Below are positions 29,190 to 37,840 of a DNA stretch of 58,136 nt, piece after piece. Source of the stretch: Deltaproteobacteria bacterium (GTDB lineage: Bacteria; Desulfobacterota; Desulfuromonadia; Geobacterales; Pseudopelobacteraceae). Numbering within the stretch: the first letter of the stretch is position 1; every line of letters begins with the position of its first letter. Made by a program: the position numbers and the translations under genes. The notes beneath the pieces were generated by a model. The model did not search any database. It saw only the letters and a list, made by a program, of their open reading frames with translations, and was not told the origin of the DNA. The DNA lies in the NCBI GenBank assembly GCA_021779135.1, contig JAJYBH010000004.1, forward strand, positions 1 to 58,136. The letters are read 5' to 3'.

Positions 29190-29414
29190 ATGAAAGAAGA
29201 ATTCTATATCGAACGTATCGTCCGCATCGTAGCCGGCTCATTTGTCATGATCTCGCTGCTGCTGGCCCACTTCCACTCGCCCAACTGGCTCTGGTTCACC
29301 GGCTTCGTGGGGCTGAACCTGTTCCAGTCCGGCTTCACCCAGTTCTGCCCGATGTTCAACATCCTGGGAAAAATGGGTGTGCCCCGTTTTCCGAAGAGCT
29401 GCTGCACCAAATGA
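29190..29414 (+). CDS. DUF2892 small inner-membrane protein
   Basis: 74 residues with two membrane helices ([19 protein letters not shown] and [18 protein letters not shown]), followed by [11 protein letters not shown], the DUF2892 (YgaP membrane part) pattern, and a C-terminal CC pair (SCCTK). These proteins often accompany rhodanese domains in sulfur metabolism. AAGGAG precedes the ATG, and the stop overlaps the MBL gene by 4 bases. Confidence 0.88.
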   Translation: MKEEFYIERIVRIVAGSFVMISLLLAHFHSPNWLWFTGFVGLNLFQSGFTQFCPMFNILGKMGVPRFPKSCCTK

Positions 29415-30244
29415 GATACCGCATCACCATCCTCTGTGAGAATTCCGCCGGCCCCATCAGCGGAACATTAGGCGAACATGGTTTCTCGGCACTGATTGAA
29501 CCATCGCAGGGAGAACCGCTGCTGTTCGACACCGGCCAGGGCTTGACGCTGCTGCACAATGCCCGCCGCATGAACAAGGATCTTGCGAAGGTGCAAAACG
29601 TAGTCATCTCGCACGGGCATTTCGACCATACCGGGGGCCTGCTGCCACTGCTGACGGAGTGCGGTCCCAAACAGGTTCACGCCCACCCCGGCATTTTCAC
29701 ACCCCGTTTTCGCCTCAAGGATACCGGCGAATGTTATCCGATCGGGATACCGCACGGTCGCGACCAGATCGAGGCTGCCGGGGGGACTATCGTGCTTTCC
29801 AAAGAGTATCGCGAGATCGCTCCCGGCATATCCCTGACCGGTGAGGTGCCGCGTGTGACCGCATTTGAAACCGGCGACCAGGGTCTGTACCGCGACTGCA
29901 CCGGCCAGGACCTGGACATCACTCCGGACGACCAATCGCTGATTCTGGATACGGAACGGGGGCTGGTTGTCCTCCTGGGATGCTGTCATGCCGGACTGAT
30001 CAATACGCTGGAACACATCGCCTATCTGAGCGGCCGGCGTGATATCCATGCCGTGATCGGCGGCACGCACCTCGGCTTCTGTGGGCAGGACCAGCTTGAG
30101 ATGACAATCTCCGCCCTGAAGGATTGGGGGGTAAAAAAGGTGGCGGCCAGTCACTGTACCGGTTTTGCCGCATCGGCACGCTTGTCGAGGGAGATCCCGA
30201 AGGAGTTTCAGGTGGCTCTGGTGGGGTATTCGCTCGAAGTGTAA
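29411..30244 (+). CDS. Metallo-beta-lactamase-fold hydrolase (COG1237-like)
   Basis: 277 residues. The zinc motif is [11 protein letters not shown], with later ligands in GCCHAGLIN and GGTHLG, and SHCTG near the end. The pattern is that of the DHPP-synthase-like MBL branch common in anaerobes rather than a persulfide dioxygenase. It is a cytosolic metal hydrolase with unknown substrate. Start 29411 is set by the ATGA overlap with DUF2892; the open frame reaches further upstream only through the repeat. A secreted rhodanese follows 41 bases later. Confidence 0.88.
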   Translation: MRYRITILCENSAGPISGTLGEHGFSALIEPSQGEPLLFDTGQGLTLLHNARRMNKDLAKVQNVVISHGHFDHTGGLLPLLTECGPKQVHAHPGIFTPRFRLKDTGECYPIGIPHGRDQIEAAGGTIVLSKEYREIAPGISLTGEVPRVTAFETGDQGLYRDCTGQDLDITPDDQSLILDTERGLVVLLGCCHAGLINTLEHIAYLSGRRDIHAVIGGTHLGFCGQDQLEMTISALKDWGVKKVAASHCTGFAASARLSREIPKEFQVALVGYSLEV

Positions 30245-30285
30245 CGGCAAGAAACGCCATTCACTGCATGCCAAAGGAGTTGAAA

Positions 30286-30663
30286 ATGTTGAAGGCGGTT
30301 GTCATGGCGGCACTGGCTGTCAGTATGACGTGGTCCCTGGCCCATGCCGGTGTCCGGAACATTTCATCCCGTGAAGCCAAGGCACTCCTGGTTAAGAACA
30401 AGAATATATTTCTTCTGGATGTCCGCACTCCGCAGGAGAACAGCCAGGCCAGGATCCCCGGCAGCGTCCTGATTCCGATCAGCGACTTCGAGCGCCGCCT
30501 GAAGGAAGTACCCAGAAACAGGGCCATTCTGGTCTACTGTGCCGTCGGTTCGCGCTCGAAACCGGTGGCCGAGTATCTCTCCAGCAACGGCTACAAAGAG
30601 GTGTTTAACATGACTGACGGCATTGTCGGCTGGTACCGCAACGGTTTCCCCCTGCAACGCTGA
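30286..30663 (+). CDS. Periplasmic rhodanese-domain protein
   Basis: 125 residues. A signal peptide (MLKAVVMAALAVSMTWSLAHA) precedes a single rhodanese domain with LLDVRTPQENSQARIPGSVLIP and the catalytic loop YCAVGSRS, with Cys as persulfide carrier. It moves sulfane sulfur in the periplasm; the partner is unknown, though the DUF2892 and MBL genes just upstream suggest a shared pathway. AAGGAG lies 7 bases before the ATG. Confidence 0.9.
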   Translation: MLKAVVMAALAVSMTWSLAHAGVRNISSREAKALLVKNKNIFLLDVRTPQENSQARIPGSVLIPISDFERRLKEVPRNRAILVYCAVGSRSKPVAEYLSSNGYKEVFNMTDGIVGWYRNGFPLQR

Positions 30664-31001
30664 ACCGCCTGCATTGAGCGAGCCGTTGCCTTTTGCGGCC
30701 CGTTTTAAATTTCCCTGCCTGACGCCCCCCGCAATATTCCATTACCCAATCAGTGATCCCGTGGCTGTCACGCTTTACTTTGCCTAAAATTTGTTCCGAC
30801 ATCCGGAGGCGCTCAGTACAGCTGCAGATATATTTTCATGTTGATCGGAGTTAACTCCTTGATAATTATTTTCCATCTCGCGATAAAACGCTTTTGCATT
30901 TTGGCGCCTGCCATGTTATTTAATATCGATAAACATTTCGGATTTAGATGCACCCGTTCTACGTTATTAAGAAGTTCACTATCGTGGGGAGGAAACAGTG
31001 T
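30664..31001. other. Intergenic region upstream of pckG
   Basis: 338 bases without a supported gene. It must hold the pckG promoter, but no clear -35/-10 pair stands out. A 12-bp palindrome GGAGTTAACTCC (30847-30858), about 150 bases before the start, could be an operator. No recognised riboswitch. Confidence 0.4.
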
Positions 31002-32858
31002 ATGAGTTATGAAGTGAGGAACTTGCAAATGGTTAAATGGGTAGCTGAGGTTGCGGAACTGTGTCAACCTGAGAAGATCCATTGGTGTGACGGTTCGCAG
31101 GAGGAGTATGATGAGCTCTGCAATCAGCTTGTGCAGAGCGGAACCTTCAAGAAACTGAATCAGGAAAAACGACCCAACAGCTATCTGGCCTGCTCTGATC
31201 CCGGCGATGTGGCCCGTGTTGAAGACCGCACCTTCATCTGCAGCATATCCAAACAGGATGCCGGACCGACCAACAACTGGATGAACCCCAAAGAGATGAA
31301 GGAAACCCTGACAAAGCTCTTCAAGGGCTGCATGAAGGGCCGCACCATGTATGTCATCCCGTTTAGCATGGGGCCTCTCGGCTCGCCGATCGCAAAAATA
31401 GGCGTCGAGATTTCCGACTCCCCGTATGTCGCCGCCAACATGCGTATCATGACCCGCATGGGCAAGGCGGTCACAGATGTTCTCGGCGACGGCGAATTCG
31501 TCCCCTGTCTGCACTCGGTAGGCGCTCCGCTTGAACCGGGCCAGAAGGACGTGCCCTGGCCCTGCAACAAGGAAAAATACATCGTTCACTTCCCCGAGGA
31601 GCGTTCGATCTGGTCGTACGGCAGCGGTTACGGCGGTAATGCCCTGCTCGGAAAGAAATGCCTGGCACTGCGCATCGCCTCAAAGATCGCCAAAGACGAA
31701 GGCTGGCTGGCAGAGCACATGCTTATCCTGGGGATCGAATCACCGAAGGGTGAAAAAACCTATCTGGGCGCCGCATTCCCCAGCGCCTGCGGCAAGACCA
31801 ACCTGGCCATGCTGGTTCCGCCGGAAAGCTTCAGCAAGAGCGGCTGGAAAATCACCACCGTTGGCGACGATATCGCCTGGATCAAACCCGGTCCTGATGG
31901 AAGGCTCTACGCCATCAACCCGGAGTACGGCTTCTTCGGCGTAGCCCCCGGCACCTCGGCCAAGACGAACCCGAACGCAATGGCCTCCTGCGCCGGCAAC
32001 TCGATCTTTACCAACGTGGCGCTGACCCCGGATGGTGACGTCTGGTGGGAGGGAATGACCGACGAGAAGCCCGCGCACCTGACCGACTGGCAAGGAAATC
32101 CCTGGACCCCGGATTGCGGCCGGAACGCCGCCCACCCCAACTCCCGCTTTACCTCTCCGGCCGGGCAGTGCCCCTCCATCGATCCGGAGTGGGAAAACCC
32201 GAAAGGGGTGCCGATCGGGGCCTTCATCTTCGGTGGCCGCCGCAACGACGTCATCCCCCTGGTCTACCAGTCATTCAACTGGAACTTCGGTGTCTACCTG
32301 GCCGCCACCATGGGGTCGGAAACCACTGCCGCCGCTACCGGGACCGTCGGCAATGTCCGTCGTGATCCCTTTGCCATGCTCCCCTTCTGCGGGTATCATG
32401 TGGCCGATTATTTTGCCCACTGGCTTCAGGTCGGACGGACCACACCCAAGCCGCCCCGCATTTTCAGCGTGAACTGGTTCCGTAAGGATGCCAACGGCAA
32501 GTTCCTCTGGCCGGGCTACGGTGAAAATATGCGTATCCTCAAGTGGATCGTGGAGCGCGTTAACGGTCATGCGGCTGCAGTTGAGAGCCCGCTCGGCTGG
32601 ATGCCCCGCTATGAAGATCTGGACTGGACCGGACTGGACGATGTAAGCCGCGAACAGTTCTACGAGTTGATGTCCGTTGATCGTGATGTCTGGAAGGAAG
32701 AAATCGTTTCTCACGAAGAGCTCTTCGTCAAGATGTATGACCGCCTGCCGAAAGAGTTCCTGCACATGCGCCAGCTGATCCTGTCCAGCCTGTGGCGCTC
32801 ACCGGAACACTGGGAGCAGTTCCACAGGTCCGCCCAGGGATTCGGCTTCAACGACTGA
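31002..32858 (+). CDS. pckG: Phosphoenolpyruvate carboxykinase (GTP)
   Basis: 618 residues, the normal GTP-type length. The P-loop-like kinase motif is [13 protein letters not shown] with the reactive cysteine of GTP-PEPCKs; [14 protein letters not shown], the metal-site GDDIAWI and [10 protein letters not shown] are conserved. It converts oxaloacetate and GTP to PEP, CO2 and GDP for gluconeogenesis from acetate-derived carbon. Start 31002 follows GGGAGG at 9 bases; an upstream in-frame ATG at 30948 has no such site. A strong terminator follows. Confidence 0.97.
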   Translation: MSYEVRNLQMVKWVAEVAELCQPEKIHWCDGSQEEYDELCNQLVQSGTFKKLNQEKRPNSYLACSDPGDVARVEDRTFICSISKQDAGPTNNWMNPKEMKETLTKLFKGCMKGRTMYVIPFSMGPLGSPIAKIGVEISDSPYVAANMRIMTRMGKAVTDVLGDGEFVPCLHSVGAPLEPGQKDVPWPCNKEKYIVHFPEERSIWSYGSGYGGNALLGKKCLALRIASKIAKDEGWLAEHMLILGIESPKGEKTYLGAAFPSACGKTNLAMLVPPESFSKSGWKITTVGDDIAWIKPGPDGRLYAINPEYGFFGVAPGTSAKTNPNAMASCAGNSIFTNVALTPDGDVWWEGMTDEKPAHLTDWQGNPWTPDCGRNAAHPNSRFTSPAGQCPSIDPEWENPKGVPIGAFIFGGRRNDVIPLVYQSFNWNFGVYLAATMGSETTAAATGTVGNVRRDPFAMLPFCGYHVADYFAHWLQVGRTTPKPPRIFSVNWFRKDANGKFLWPGYGENMRILKWIVERVNGHAAAVESPLGWMPRYEDLDWTGLDDVSREQFYELMSVDRDVWKEEIVSHEELFVKMYDRLPKEFLHMRQLILSSLWRSPEHWEQFHRSAQGFGFND

Positions 32859-32874
32859 CCCCACCAACGAGAAA

Positions 32875-32904
32875 GGGCGCTGCATGATCGCAGCGCCCTT
32901 TTTT
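32875..32904. terminator. pckG terminator (convergent with hypA)
   Basis: GGGCGCTGC-ATGATC-GCAGCGCCC is a perfect 9-bp stem followed by TTTTTT on the plus strand. The T run touches the hypA stop codon on the other strand, so the two genes are packed tail to tail. Confidence 0.92.
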
Positions 32905-33238
32905 AATCAACTACCTCGATTTCCCTGACACGCATCTCCTCGCCGGAAACAATCGTCACCCGGTACCCCCCGCAACTCCGGCACGCGCCGAATAGAGCCG
33001 CCAGCGGCGTGTCGGCACCGCAATCCATACAGTGACCGCATCCGGGGACGCGGATAATATTGAGATGCGCCCCCTGCAGCAGCGTACCCTGACTGCAGGC
33101 TTCAAAGCAGAACTGGACGGCATCGGGGACCACGCTGCTCAGCTCGCCGATCTCAATATCGACCGAAAGCACCCGCCGGCCACCGGCGTGCTTCTCGCAT
33201 ATATCAATGATCCCCTGGGTAATCGACATCTCGTGCAT
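32903..33238 (-). CDS. hypA: Hydrogenase nickel incorporation protein HypA
   Basis: 111 residues. It begins with the nickel-binding MHE motif (MHEMSITQGII) and has the zinc ribbon CGHCMDCG...CRSCGG, the two hallmarks of HypA/HybF. It delivers nickel with HypB to [NiFe]-hydrogenase. No other hyp or hydrogenase gene is in the window, so it is an isolated maturation gene. The divergent or upstream promoter was not identified. Confidence 0.94.
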   Translation of the reverse strand: MHEMSITQGIIDICEKHAGGRRVLSVDIEIGELSSVVPDAVQFCFEACSQGTLLQGAHLNIIRVPGCGHCMDCGADTPLAALFGACRSCGGYRVTIVSGEEMRVREIEVVD

Positions 33239-33274
33239 CTCAATGTCCTCTCGCCAAACGCCGGATACAAAAAA

Positions 33275-33296
33275 GCCTGCGGGAAATCCCGCAGGC
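33275..33296 (-). terminator. Terminator after the small lipoprotein gene
   Basis: GCCTGCGGG-ATTT-CCCGCAGGC on the minus strand, a perfect 9-bp stem followed by a T run. It ends the 68-residue lipoprotein gene 25 bases after its stop. Confidence 0.9.
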
Positions 33297-33322
33297 TTTT
33301 CAGACTGAAGATGGCTTCAGAA

Positions 33323-33529
33323 TTACTTCTTGGGAGCTTCTGCAGGAGCAGTTGTAGTAGTAGTGGTAGTTGTAACTCCACCTTTAGCAGTCATCGGAGC
33401 CTGAACTGGCTTCGGTGCCTCAACAGCAGGGGCAGGAGCTTCAGCAGGAGCTTCTTCTTTTTTCTTGCAGCCAGCAGCGAATACAGTTGCAAGAGCAAGT
33501 ACCAGTGTCAATGTGATCAGCTTTTTCAT
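33323..33529 (-). CDS. Small Ala/Pro/Thr-rich lipoprotein
   Basis: 68 residues. The signal ends at the lipobox FAAGC, then KKKEEAPAEAPAP and an unbroken run of eight threonines (VTTTTTTTTAPAE). The mature chain of about 48 residues is low-complexity, with no domain. It resembles small abundant outer-membrane lipoproteins. AGAGGTG precedes the ATG, and a good sigma-70 promoter and terminator surround it, so it is a well-expressed single gene. The Thr run is encoded by an ACT/ACA/ACC microsatellite, so length may vary between strains. Function is unknown. Confidence 0.82.
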   Translation of the reverse strand: MKKLITLTLVLALATVFAAGCKKKEEAPAEAPAPAVEAPKPVQAPMTAKGGVTTTTTTTTAPAEAPKK

Positions 33530-33595
33530 TACGTCACCTCTTTTTTTGAATTTACCATTTAAACGCTATGCGCATGGTTTTAAAAACGATTTCTA

Positions 33596-33623
33596 AATAT
33601 ACTCGGAAGGTCGTGTCTGTCAA
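33596..33623 (-). promoter_or_regulatory. Sigma-70 promoter of the small lipoprotein gene
   Basis: Minus strand: TTGACA, a 16-base spacer, TATATT, preceded by an A-rich tract that could act as an UP element. This is the best match to the sigma-70 consensus seen in the window. Confidence 0.75.
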
Positions 33624-33784
33624 GTTTTTTTTATTCATGTGAGTACACTCTTAAAAACATTTCGGCTGAGGGCTGAATTATGACCCTGATCAGCAGAAAA
33701 ATACAGCGTCTGAAGAAATTTCCGCCTGCTCCACATACCGGCGGGAGTCTTTCAGTGATATTCTACCGAAACAACCACTGGCAT

Positions 33785-34117
33785 TTAGTGATGAAACCGG
33801 CCCAACCGGTCGCGGTGGGCGGGGGTAGGCGCCTTGTGGCATTCAAAACAGCGCAGCTCTTCGACTTTTTTCGTGTCGATTGGCGATTCCTGTTTCCCTT
33901 TCAGGGCAAGATTGTATTCAGGAGTTTGGAATGACTGGCGGCCGCGCTCGTCAGCCACGGTTGCCACCTGATACGCAATCTGCCAGTTGGCGCTGATTGG
34001 CACGGTGTGGCACTGGTCGCATCCTCCGGGCGGCGGGATGCTCTTCCAGGCAGTAAACATGGTACACCCTTCAAGGCTCATAAATAGCGACAGAAGCACC
34101 AGCAGGGAAAACTTCAT
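33785..34117 (-). CDS. Dihaem c-type cytochrome lipoprotein
   Basis: 110 residues. The N-terminus is a lipoprotein signal (KFSLLVLLSLFMSLEGC). Two haem-binding sites, CDQCH and CFECH, lie near the start and end of the mature protein. Small multihaem cytochromes like this carry electrons in the periplasm or at the outer membrane. GGAG 7 bases before the ATG at 34117 fixes the start. It lies 70 bases downstream of tatD on the same strand. No specific family was recognised. Confidence 0.82.
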   Translation of the reverse strand: MKFSLLVLLSLFMSLEGCTMFTAWKSIPPPGGCDQCHTVPISANWQIAYQVATVADERGRQSFQTPEYNLALKGKQESPIDTKKVEELRCFECHKAPTPAHRDRLGRFHH

Positions 34118-34187
34118 GGTTGTCTCCATTGTGGATGTAATAATTGCGAAACGGATGCTAGCATAACCTGTCGCTAAAATACAGCGT

Positions 34188-34973
34188 TCAAGCAGCCGGT
34201 AGTTTTTCAAGGATCCTGAGAGTGGCGGCACGGCTGGAATGAGCCACCACTGCCGGTTCAACTCCCTTGGTTCCGGCCACCGCACGAAGCGTTTCGACGA
34301 TATAGGCCGGCTGATTGGATTGTCCCCGATAGCGCTGCGGCGTCAGGTCTGGCGCGTCGGTCTCCAGCACAAGACACTCCAGGGGCAGTTCACGAACAAC
34401 CCTGAGCGGTCTGACAGCTGAATTTCTGGTAATAACGCCTGATATCGAAATGACAAACCCGAGCCGAATGAACTCCCTGGCCATTTCAGGAGAACCGGAA
34501 AAGGCATGCATAATACCGCCCACCTGATGGACACGCTCCTCCTGCAGGACGCGAAGCGTCCGCTGAAAGGTCCGTCGGCAGTGCACCAGAACAGGCAGCC
34601 CGAGCGAGACAGCCAGGCTTAGTTGGTCACGGAAGGCCCGCTCCTGGCGCTCCAGCGACACCGCGTAGGCCGGATCAAGCCCGATTTCACCGATGGCCAC
34701 GCCGGTAGATGCTCGCTCCGCCAACCGCGACAGGTTATCGTCATCCGCCAGGGCCGCGTGCATGGGGTGAATGCCAAAGGCCGGGGAGATTCCCGCGTGC
34801 CGCTCCGCTGTAGCAGCCATGCGTGCCCAGCCATCGGGATGCACTCCCGGCACCACAAACTGCGTTACACCGGCTTGATGTGCACAGTTTACGACCTCCG
34901 CCAGCCGCAACGACAATGGCTCCAGATCCAGATGGCAGTGGGTGTCGATCAGGCCGGTCCAATCTTCGGATTG
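34188..34973 (-). CDS. TatD-family metal-dependent hydrolase (DNase)
   Basis: About 261 residues, a TIM-barrel hydrolase. Metal ligands are in LIDTHCHLD (HxH), AIGEIGLD, VLVHCRRT, MHAFSG and LETDAPDLTPQ. TatD proteins are 3'-5' exonucleases acting in DNA repair. The start is uncertain: TTG at 34973 has GAGG 5 bases upstream and gives the usual short N-terminus; GTG at 35003 would add ten residues. It is divergent from the glycosyltransferase gene across about 35 bases. Confidence 0.9.
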   Translation of the reverse strand, partial: QSEDWTGLIDTHCHLDLEPLSLRLAEVVNCAHQAGVTQFVVPGVHPDGWARMAATAERHAGISPAFGIHPMHAALADDDNLSRLAERASTGVAIGEIGLDPAYAVSLERQERAFRDQLSLAVSLGLPVLVHCRRTFQRTLRVLQEERVHQVGGIMHAFSGSPEMAREFIRLGFVISISGVITRNSAVRPLRVVRELPLECLVLETDAPDLTPQRYRGQSNQPAYIVETLRAVAGTKGVEPAVVAHSSRAATLRILEKLPAA

Positions 34974-35008
34974 CAATACTACCTCATTGCGATACACTGT
35001 CACCGCCC

Positions 35009-36073
35009 ATGCTCACAACGCCCCCTGATATATCACTGATAGTGCCGCTCCTCAACGAGGCCTCCGAGCTGCCCGGCCTGTTTGCCAGCCTTGCGGCGCA
35101 GACGGGTGCCGTCTACGAAGTTATCCTCTGCGATGGCGGCTCCATTGACGGCTCACAACAGGTATGCCGCGAACTGGGAGACAGGGCGGCGTTTCCCGTG
35201 CACACCGTCAACACCCCTCGTGGCCGGGGCCGGCAGATGAATGCCGGCGCCGCTGCCGCCAGAAGCGATCTGCTGCTGTTCCTGCACGCAGATTCCCGTT
35301 TCAGCGCGACAGACGCGCTGCGGATCGCCGTTGCGGCATACCGGAACAGGTTGCGGGAAACCACAAAACCCGTAGCGGCCAGATTCAGGCTTCGTTTCCG
35401 CCGCCAGGAGCATCAACCTTCTCTCGCCTACTATTTTAATGAGTCAAAGGCCCGCCTGAACCGCGCCGACTGCATCCGTGGAGACCAGGGTTATCTGCTT
35501 GGTCGCGTCGATTTCGAACAACTCGGCCGCTTCGACGAATCATGGCCCTATCTGGAAGATATCCGTTTGGCCGCAATGGTGGCAGAACGCGGAGAATGGC
35601 TGCTGTTGCCGACAGACATCTCCACTTCGGCCCGAAGGTTTGAGCAGGAGGGGTTCTACGAGCGGCAGGTGGCCAATGTGATCATCGTCAACGCCGTGGC
35701 AATCGGCTGGGACGAGTTGCTGCGGGCCATGCCGGATCTCTACCGGAACAGCGGCGCCGACGGCCGCTTGCTGCTGTTGCCCCTATTGAACAACGTCCGC
35801 GGCCTGATCGACGGACACGACAGCACCTGGCGGCAGTCCTTCTGGCGGGGCACCGGACGCCATGTCGCCAGCAACGCCTGGCAGCTTTTTTTCTGGCTGG
35901 ATGTCCACCGCGCCTATTGCACCGGTAAGGGCCCCGATCAGGTCGAGCCCAGGTGGCTTGAGCTCTACGAGCGCCGACTGAAATCTCGTTTCGAATCCCG
36001 TCCGGCAGCCCTTCTGGCGGAACTGCTCACCCGCATCTGGTTCCGCTGGATGCTCAGGAGATCCAGGCGTTGA
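35009..36073 (+). CDS. Family 2 glycosyltransferase with long C-terminal extension (TIGR04283-like)
   Basis: 354 residues. The GT-A fold is shown by DISLIVPLLNEASELPGL, LCDGGSIDGS, GRGRQMNAGA and LLFLHADSRF. The NAGA/HADS pattern matches the TIGR04283 group (transferase 2 of radical SAM/selenodomain-associated loci, also called arsenosugar-type), but beyond about residue 230 there is an extra 120-residue Arg/Trp-rich region not usual in that group. The donor and product are unknown. The ATG at 35009 lacks a clear ribosome site. Confidence 0.72.
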   Translation: MLTTPPDISLIVPLLNEASELPGLFASLAAQTGAVYEVILCDGGSIDGSQQVCRELGDRAAFPVHTVNTPRGRGRQMNAGAAAARSDLLLFLHADSRFSATDALRIAVAAYRNRLRETTKPVAARFRLRFRRQEHQPSLAYYFNESKARLNRADCIRGDQGYLLGRVDFEQLGRFDESWPYLEDIRLAAMVAERGEWLLLPTDISTSARRFEQEGFYERQVANVIIVNAVAIGWDELLRAMPDLYRNSGADGRLLLLPLLNNVRGLIDGHDSTWRQSFWRGTGRHVASNAWQLFFWLDVHRAYCTGKGPDQVEPRWLELYERRLKSRFESRPAALLAELLTRIWFRWMLRRSRR

Positions 36074-36091
36074 CGGGCTTCCAGCGAGACC

Positions 36092-36535
36092 TCACGGCAG
36101 CACCCCCCGCCGCGCGGCACCCTTCTCCAGCGGATACCCGGCGGTTTGCCATGCCGGCAACCCTTTTTTCAACACAAAGACCTTGGTAAAGCCACGCTCG
36201 ACGGCGACACGCGCCGCATCCGCACTCCCCCTTCAGGTGTTGCCGCTGCAGTAGAACACCAGCCTGGAGTCTTTCAGGACCTTCGGGAGCGCTGCGTCCT
36301 TCTCCATTACTTCAAGCGGGATGTTGACCGCCTCCTTGATATGGGCCTCCTCGAACTGGCTCGACGACCGTGAGTCGATGATCACCAGGCCCGGGGTGTT
36401 CCGCTCAATCATCCCCTTGAGCTCTCCCGGGCTGAGATATCCAAATGGTTCCCCGGCGAGCGAAAGCGCCGGGAAAGACAGGAAGGCGAGCAAAACCAGC
36501 AACGTTCCGACTTTTCTCAATCCCGTTTGTCTCAT
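36092..36535 (-). CDS. Periplasmic rhodanese with in-frame UGA (candidate selenoprotein)
   Basis: 147 codons including one internal TGA. A signal peptide (LLVLLAFLSFPALSLAG) precedes a rhodanese domain: LVIIDSRSSSQFEEAHIKEAVNIP, then VFYCSGNT-TGA-RGSADAARVAVERGF and VFVLKKGLPAWQTAGYP, which is the usual rhodanese ending, in the same frame. Cys96 opens the active-site loop and codon 101 (TGA at 36235-36233) falls where many periplasmic relatives have a second Cys (CxxxxC). A hairpin with GU in its loop starts 16 bases after the TGA. The start at 36535 follows AAAGGGG. Either Sec101 is inserted or the gene is cut short; the intact second half favours Sec. It is 31 bases downstream of the cardiolipin synthase gene. 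Confidence 0.8.
36202..36216 (-). promoter_or_regulatory. SECIS-like hairpin after the rhodanese UGA
   Basis: Minus strand CGGCG-CGTGT-CGCCG, a 5-bp stem (a G-U pair can extend it) with loop CGUGU. The first loop G is 22 bases after the TGA, close to the E. coli fdhF geometry. The stem is shorter than in the other two candidates. Confidence 0.5.
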
Positions 36536-36566
36536 AATTCCGAACCCCTTTGACATGGCATGGCCC

Positions 36567-37766
36567 TTACAAAAACCAGCTGAACAGATTTACGATCTTC
36601 TCCAGGAAGCGCAGCGCGCCCCCGCGTTTCTCATGGTCACCCAGCGTAACCTGCCGGGCCGCATGAAAATCGGCCTCCAGCTCCCTGCGGATCTGGGCGC
36701 CAAAGGCGGCGCTGTCGATAACACAGTTGATCTCGAAGTTGCGATGGAAACTGCGCTGGTCCAAGTTGGCCGATCCGATCACCGAACGCTCGCAATCAAC
36801 CAGCATGACCTTGGCGTGCAGCAGTTCCCGCTCCATCTCGTAGATTTTTATGCCACCCCGCAGCAGTATGCCGTAGAAACTGCGTCCCACCAGCTGCACT
36901 AACGGTACATCGCTGCGAGCCGGCATAAGCAGCCGCACCCGGACCCCGCGTCGGGCTGCCCGCAGCAGGGAGCGGATGATGCGCGGTCCGGGTACGAAAT
37001 ACGGGTTGACCACCAGCAGCTCCTCTGAAGCGGAGCCGATATTGAACAGGAATGCGTTGCGGATATAGGAGCTGCGCTGATGAGGGCCGCCGCTGACGAT
37101 AGTCACCTTGGCGTTCCCGGGATGCCTGCGAACCGCTATCTTGTTGCTGACGCCCCCCAGGTCGGGTCGTTCGCCGCGCTCCACCTGCCAGATATCTCCA
37201 AAACTCCCGATCAGCTCGCAGACCACACTGCCACTGACACTGAAGCCCAGATCGCGAAAGCGGTTCCGGAGCAACCCTTCTCCGGCGTATTCATCGGCGA
37301 TGTTGAACCCGCCCAGAAACGCCACTCTGCCGTCGATTATGGCCATTTTGCGGTGATTGCGCCGGTCGAACCAGAGTATTCCACGGCGGAACGAAGGGAC
37401 ATTGAAGGGTATCAGTTCGACACCCTGCTGGGAAAGATTTTTGAAATATGCGGAGGGGGTTTCGATGCAGCCGATGTAATCGTAGATCAGAAGAACGCGT
37501 ACGCCTCGTTTTACTGCCGCGATCAGTTCCGCGGCAAAGGCCGAACCGATACCGTCGTCCCTGATAATATAGTATTCGAGCAGGATCATGCTCTCAGCAG
37601 AGCGCAGTGCGGTCAGCAGCTCTTGAAAAAAGTGCGGCCCGTCGGGGAAGAGCACCACCCGGTTATGCCGGTAGGTGACCGGCATGGCGTGGGGGCGGAT
37701 GCGTGCCAGAAGCCGCAGCATCCTGGTAAAGCGTTTATTGTGCCCGAAAGGGCTTCTCCGCGACAT
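36567..37766 (-). CDS. Cardiolipin synthase-like phospholipase D family protein
   Basis: 399 residues with two HKD catalytic motifs: HRKMAIIDGRVAFLGGFN and HAKVMLVDCERSVIGSANLD. The layout matches the ClsB-type cardiolipin synthases, which join two phospholipids at the inner membrane. It lacks the two N-terminal membrane helices of ClsA. The start at 37766 is the first ATG with GGTGG upstream; a later Met at residue 16 is possible. A strong terminator from the preceding small gene isolates it; the rhodanese gene follows in the same direction. Confidence 0.88.
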   Translation of the reverse strand: MSRRSPFGHNKRFTRMLRLLARIRPHAMPVTYRHNRVVLFPDGPHFFQELLTALRSAESMILLEYYIIRDDGIGSAFAAELIAAVKRGVRVLLIYDYIGCIETPSAYFKNLSQQGVELIPFNVPSFRRGILWFDRRNHRKMAIIDGRVAFLGGFNIADEYAGEGLLRNRFRDLGFSVSGSVVCELIGSFGDIWQVERGERPDLGGVSNKIAVRRHPGNAKVTIVSGGPHQRSSYIRNAFLFNIGSASEELLVVNPYFVPGPRIIRSLLRAARRGVRVRLLMPARSDVPLVQLVGRSFYGILLRGGIKIYEMERELLHAKVMLVDCERSVIGSANLDQRSFHRNFEINCVIDSAAFGAQIRRELEADFHAARQVTLGDHEKRGGALRFLEKIVNLFSWFL

Positions 37767-37800
37767 TCGTTACCACCAGTGGCCTGGCAATCGCCAAAAA

Positions 37801-37831
37801 ATGACGGGGCAGCGTATCTCTGCCCCGTCAT
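37801..37831 (-). terminator. Terminator after the zinc-ribbon selenoprotein gene
   Basis: ATGACGGGGCAG pairs exactly with CTGCCCCGTCAT across a 7-base loop, followed on the minus strand by a run of six T. It starts 10 bases after the TAG of the small gene, confirming that the transcription unit runs to that TAG and not only to the internal TGA. Confidence 0.9.
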
Positions 37832-37840
37832 TGCTCTTTC

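Noticed and set aside
30813-31589. Long leftward open frame opposite the pckG start
   Set aside because: It lies antisense to the well-supported PEP carboxykinase gene and has no protein-family features.
33680-33934. Rightward open frame opposite the dihaem lipoprotein
   Set aside because: It overlaps antisense the CXXCH gene, which has a signal peptide, ribosome site and haem motifs; the rightward frame has none.
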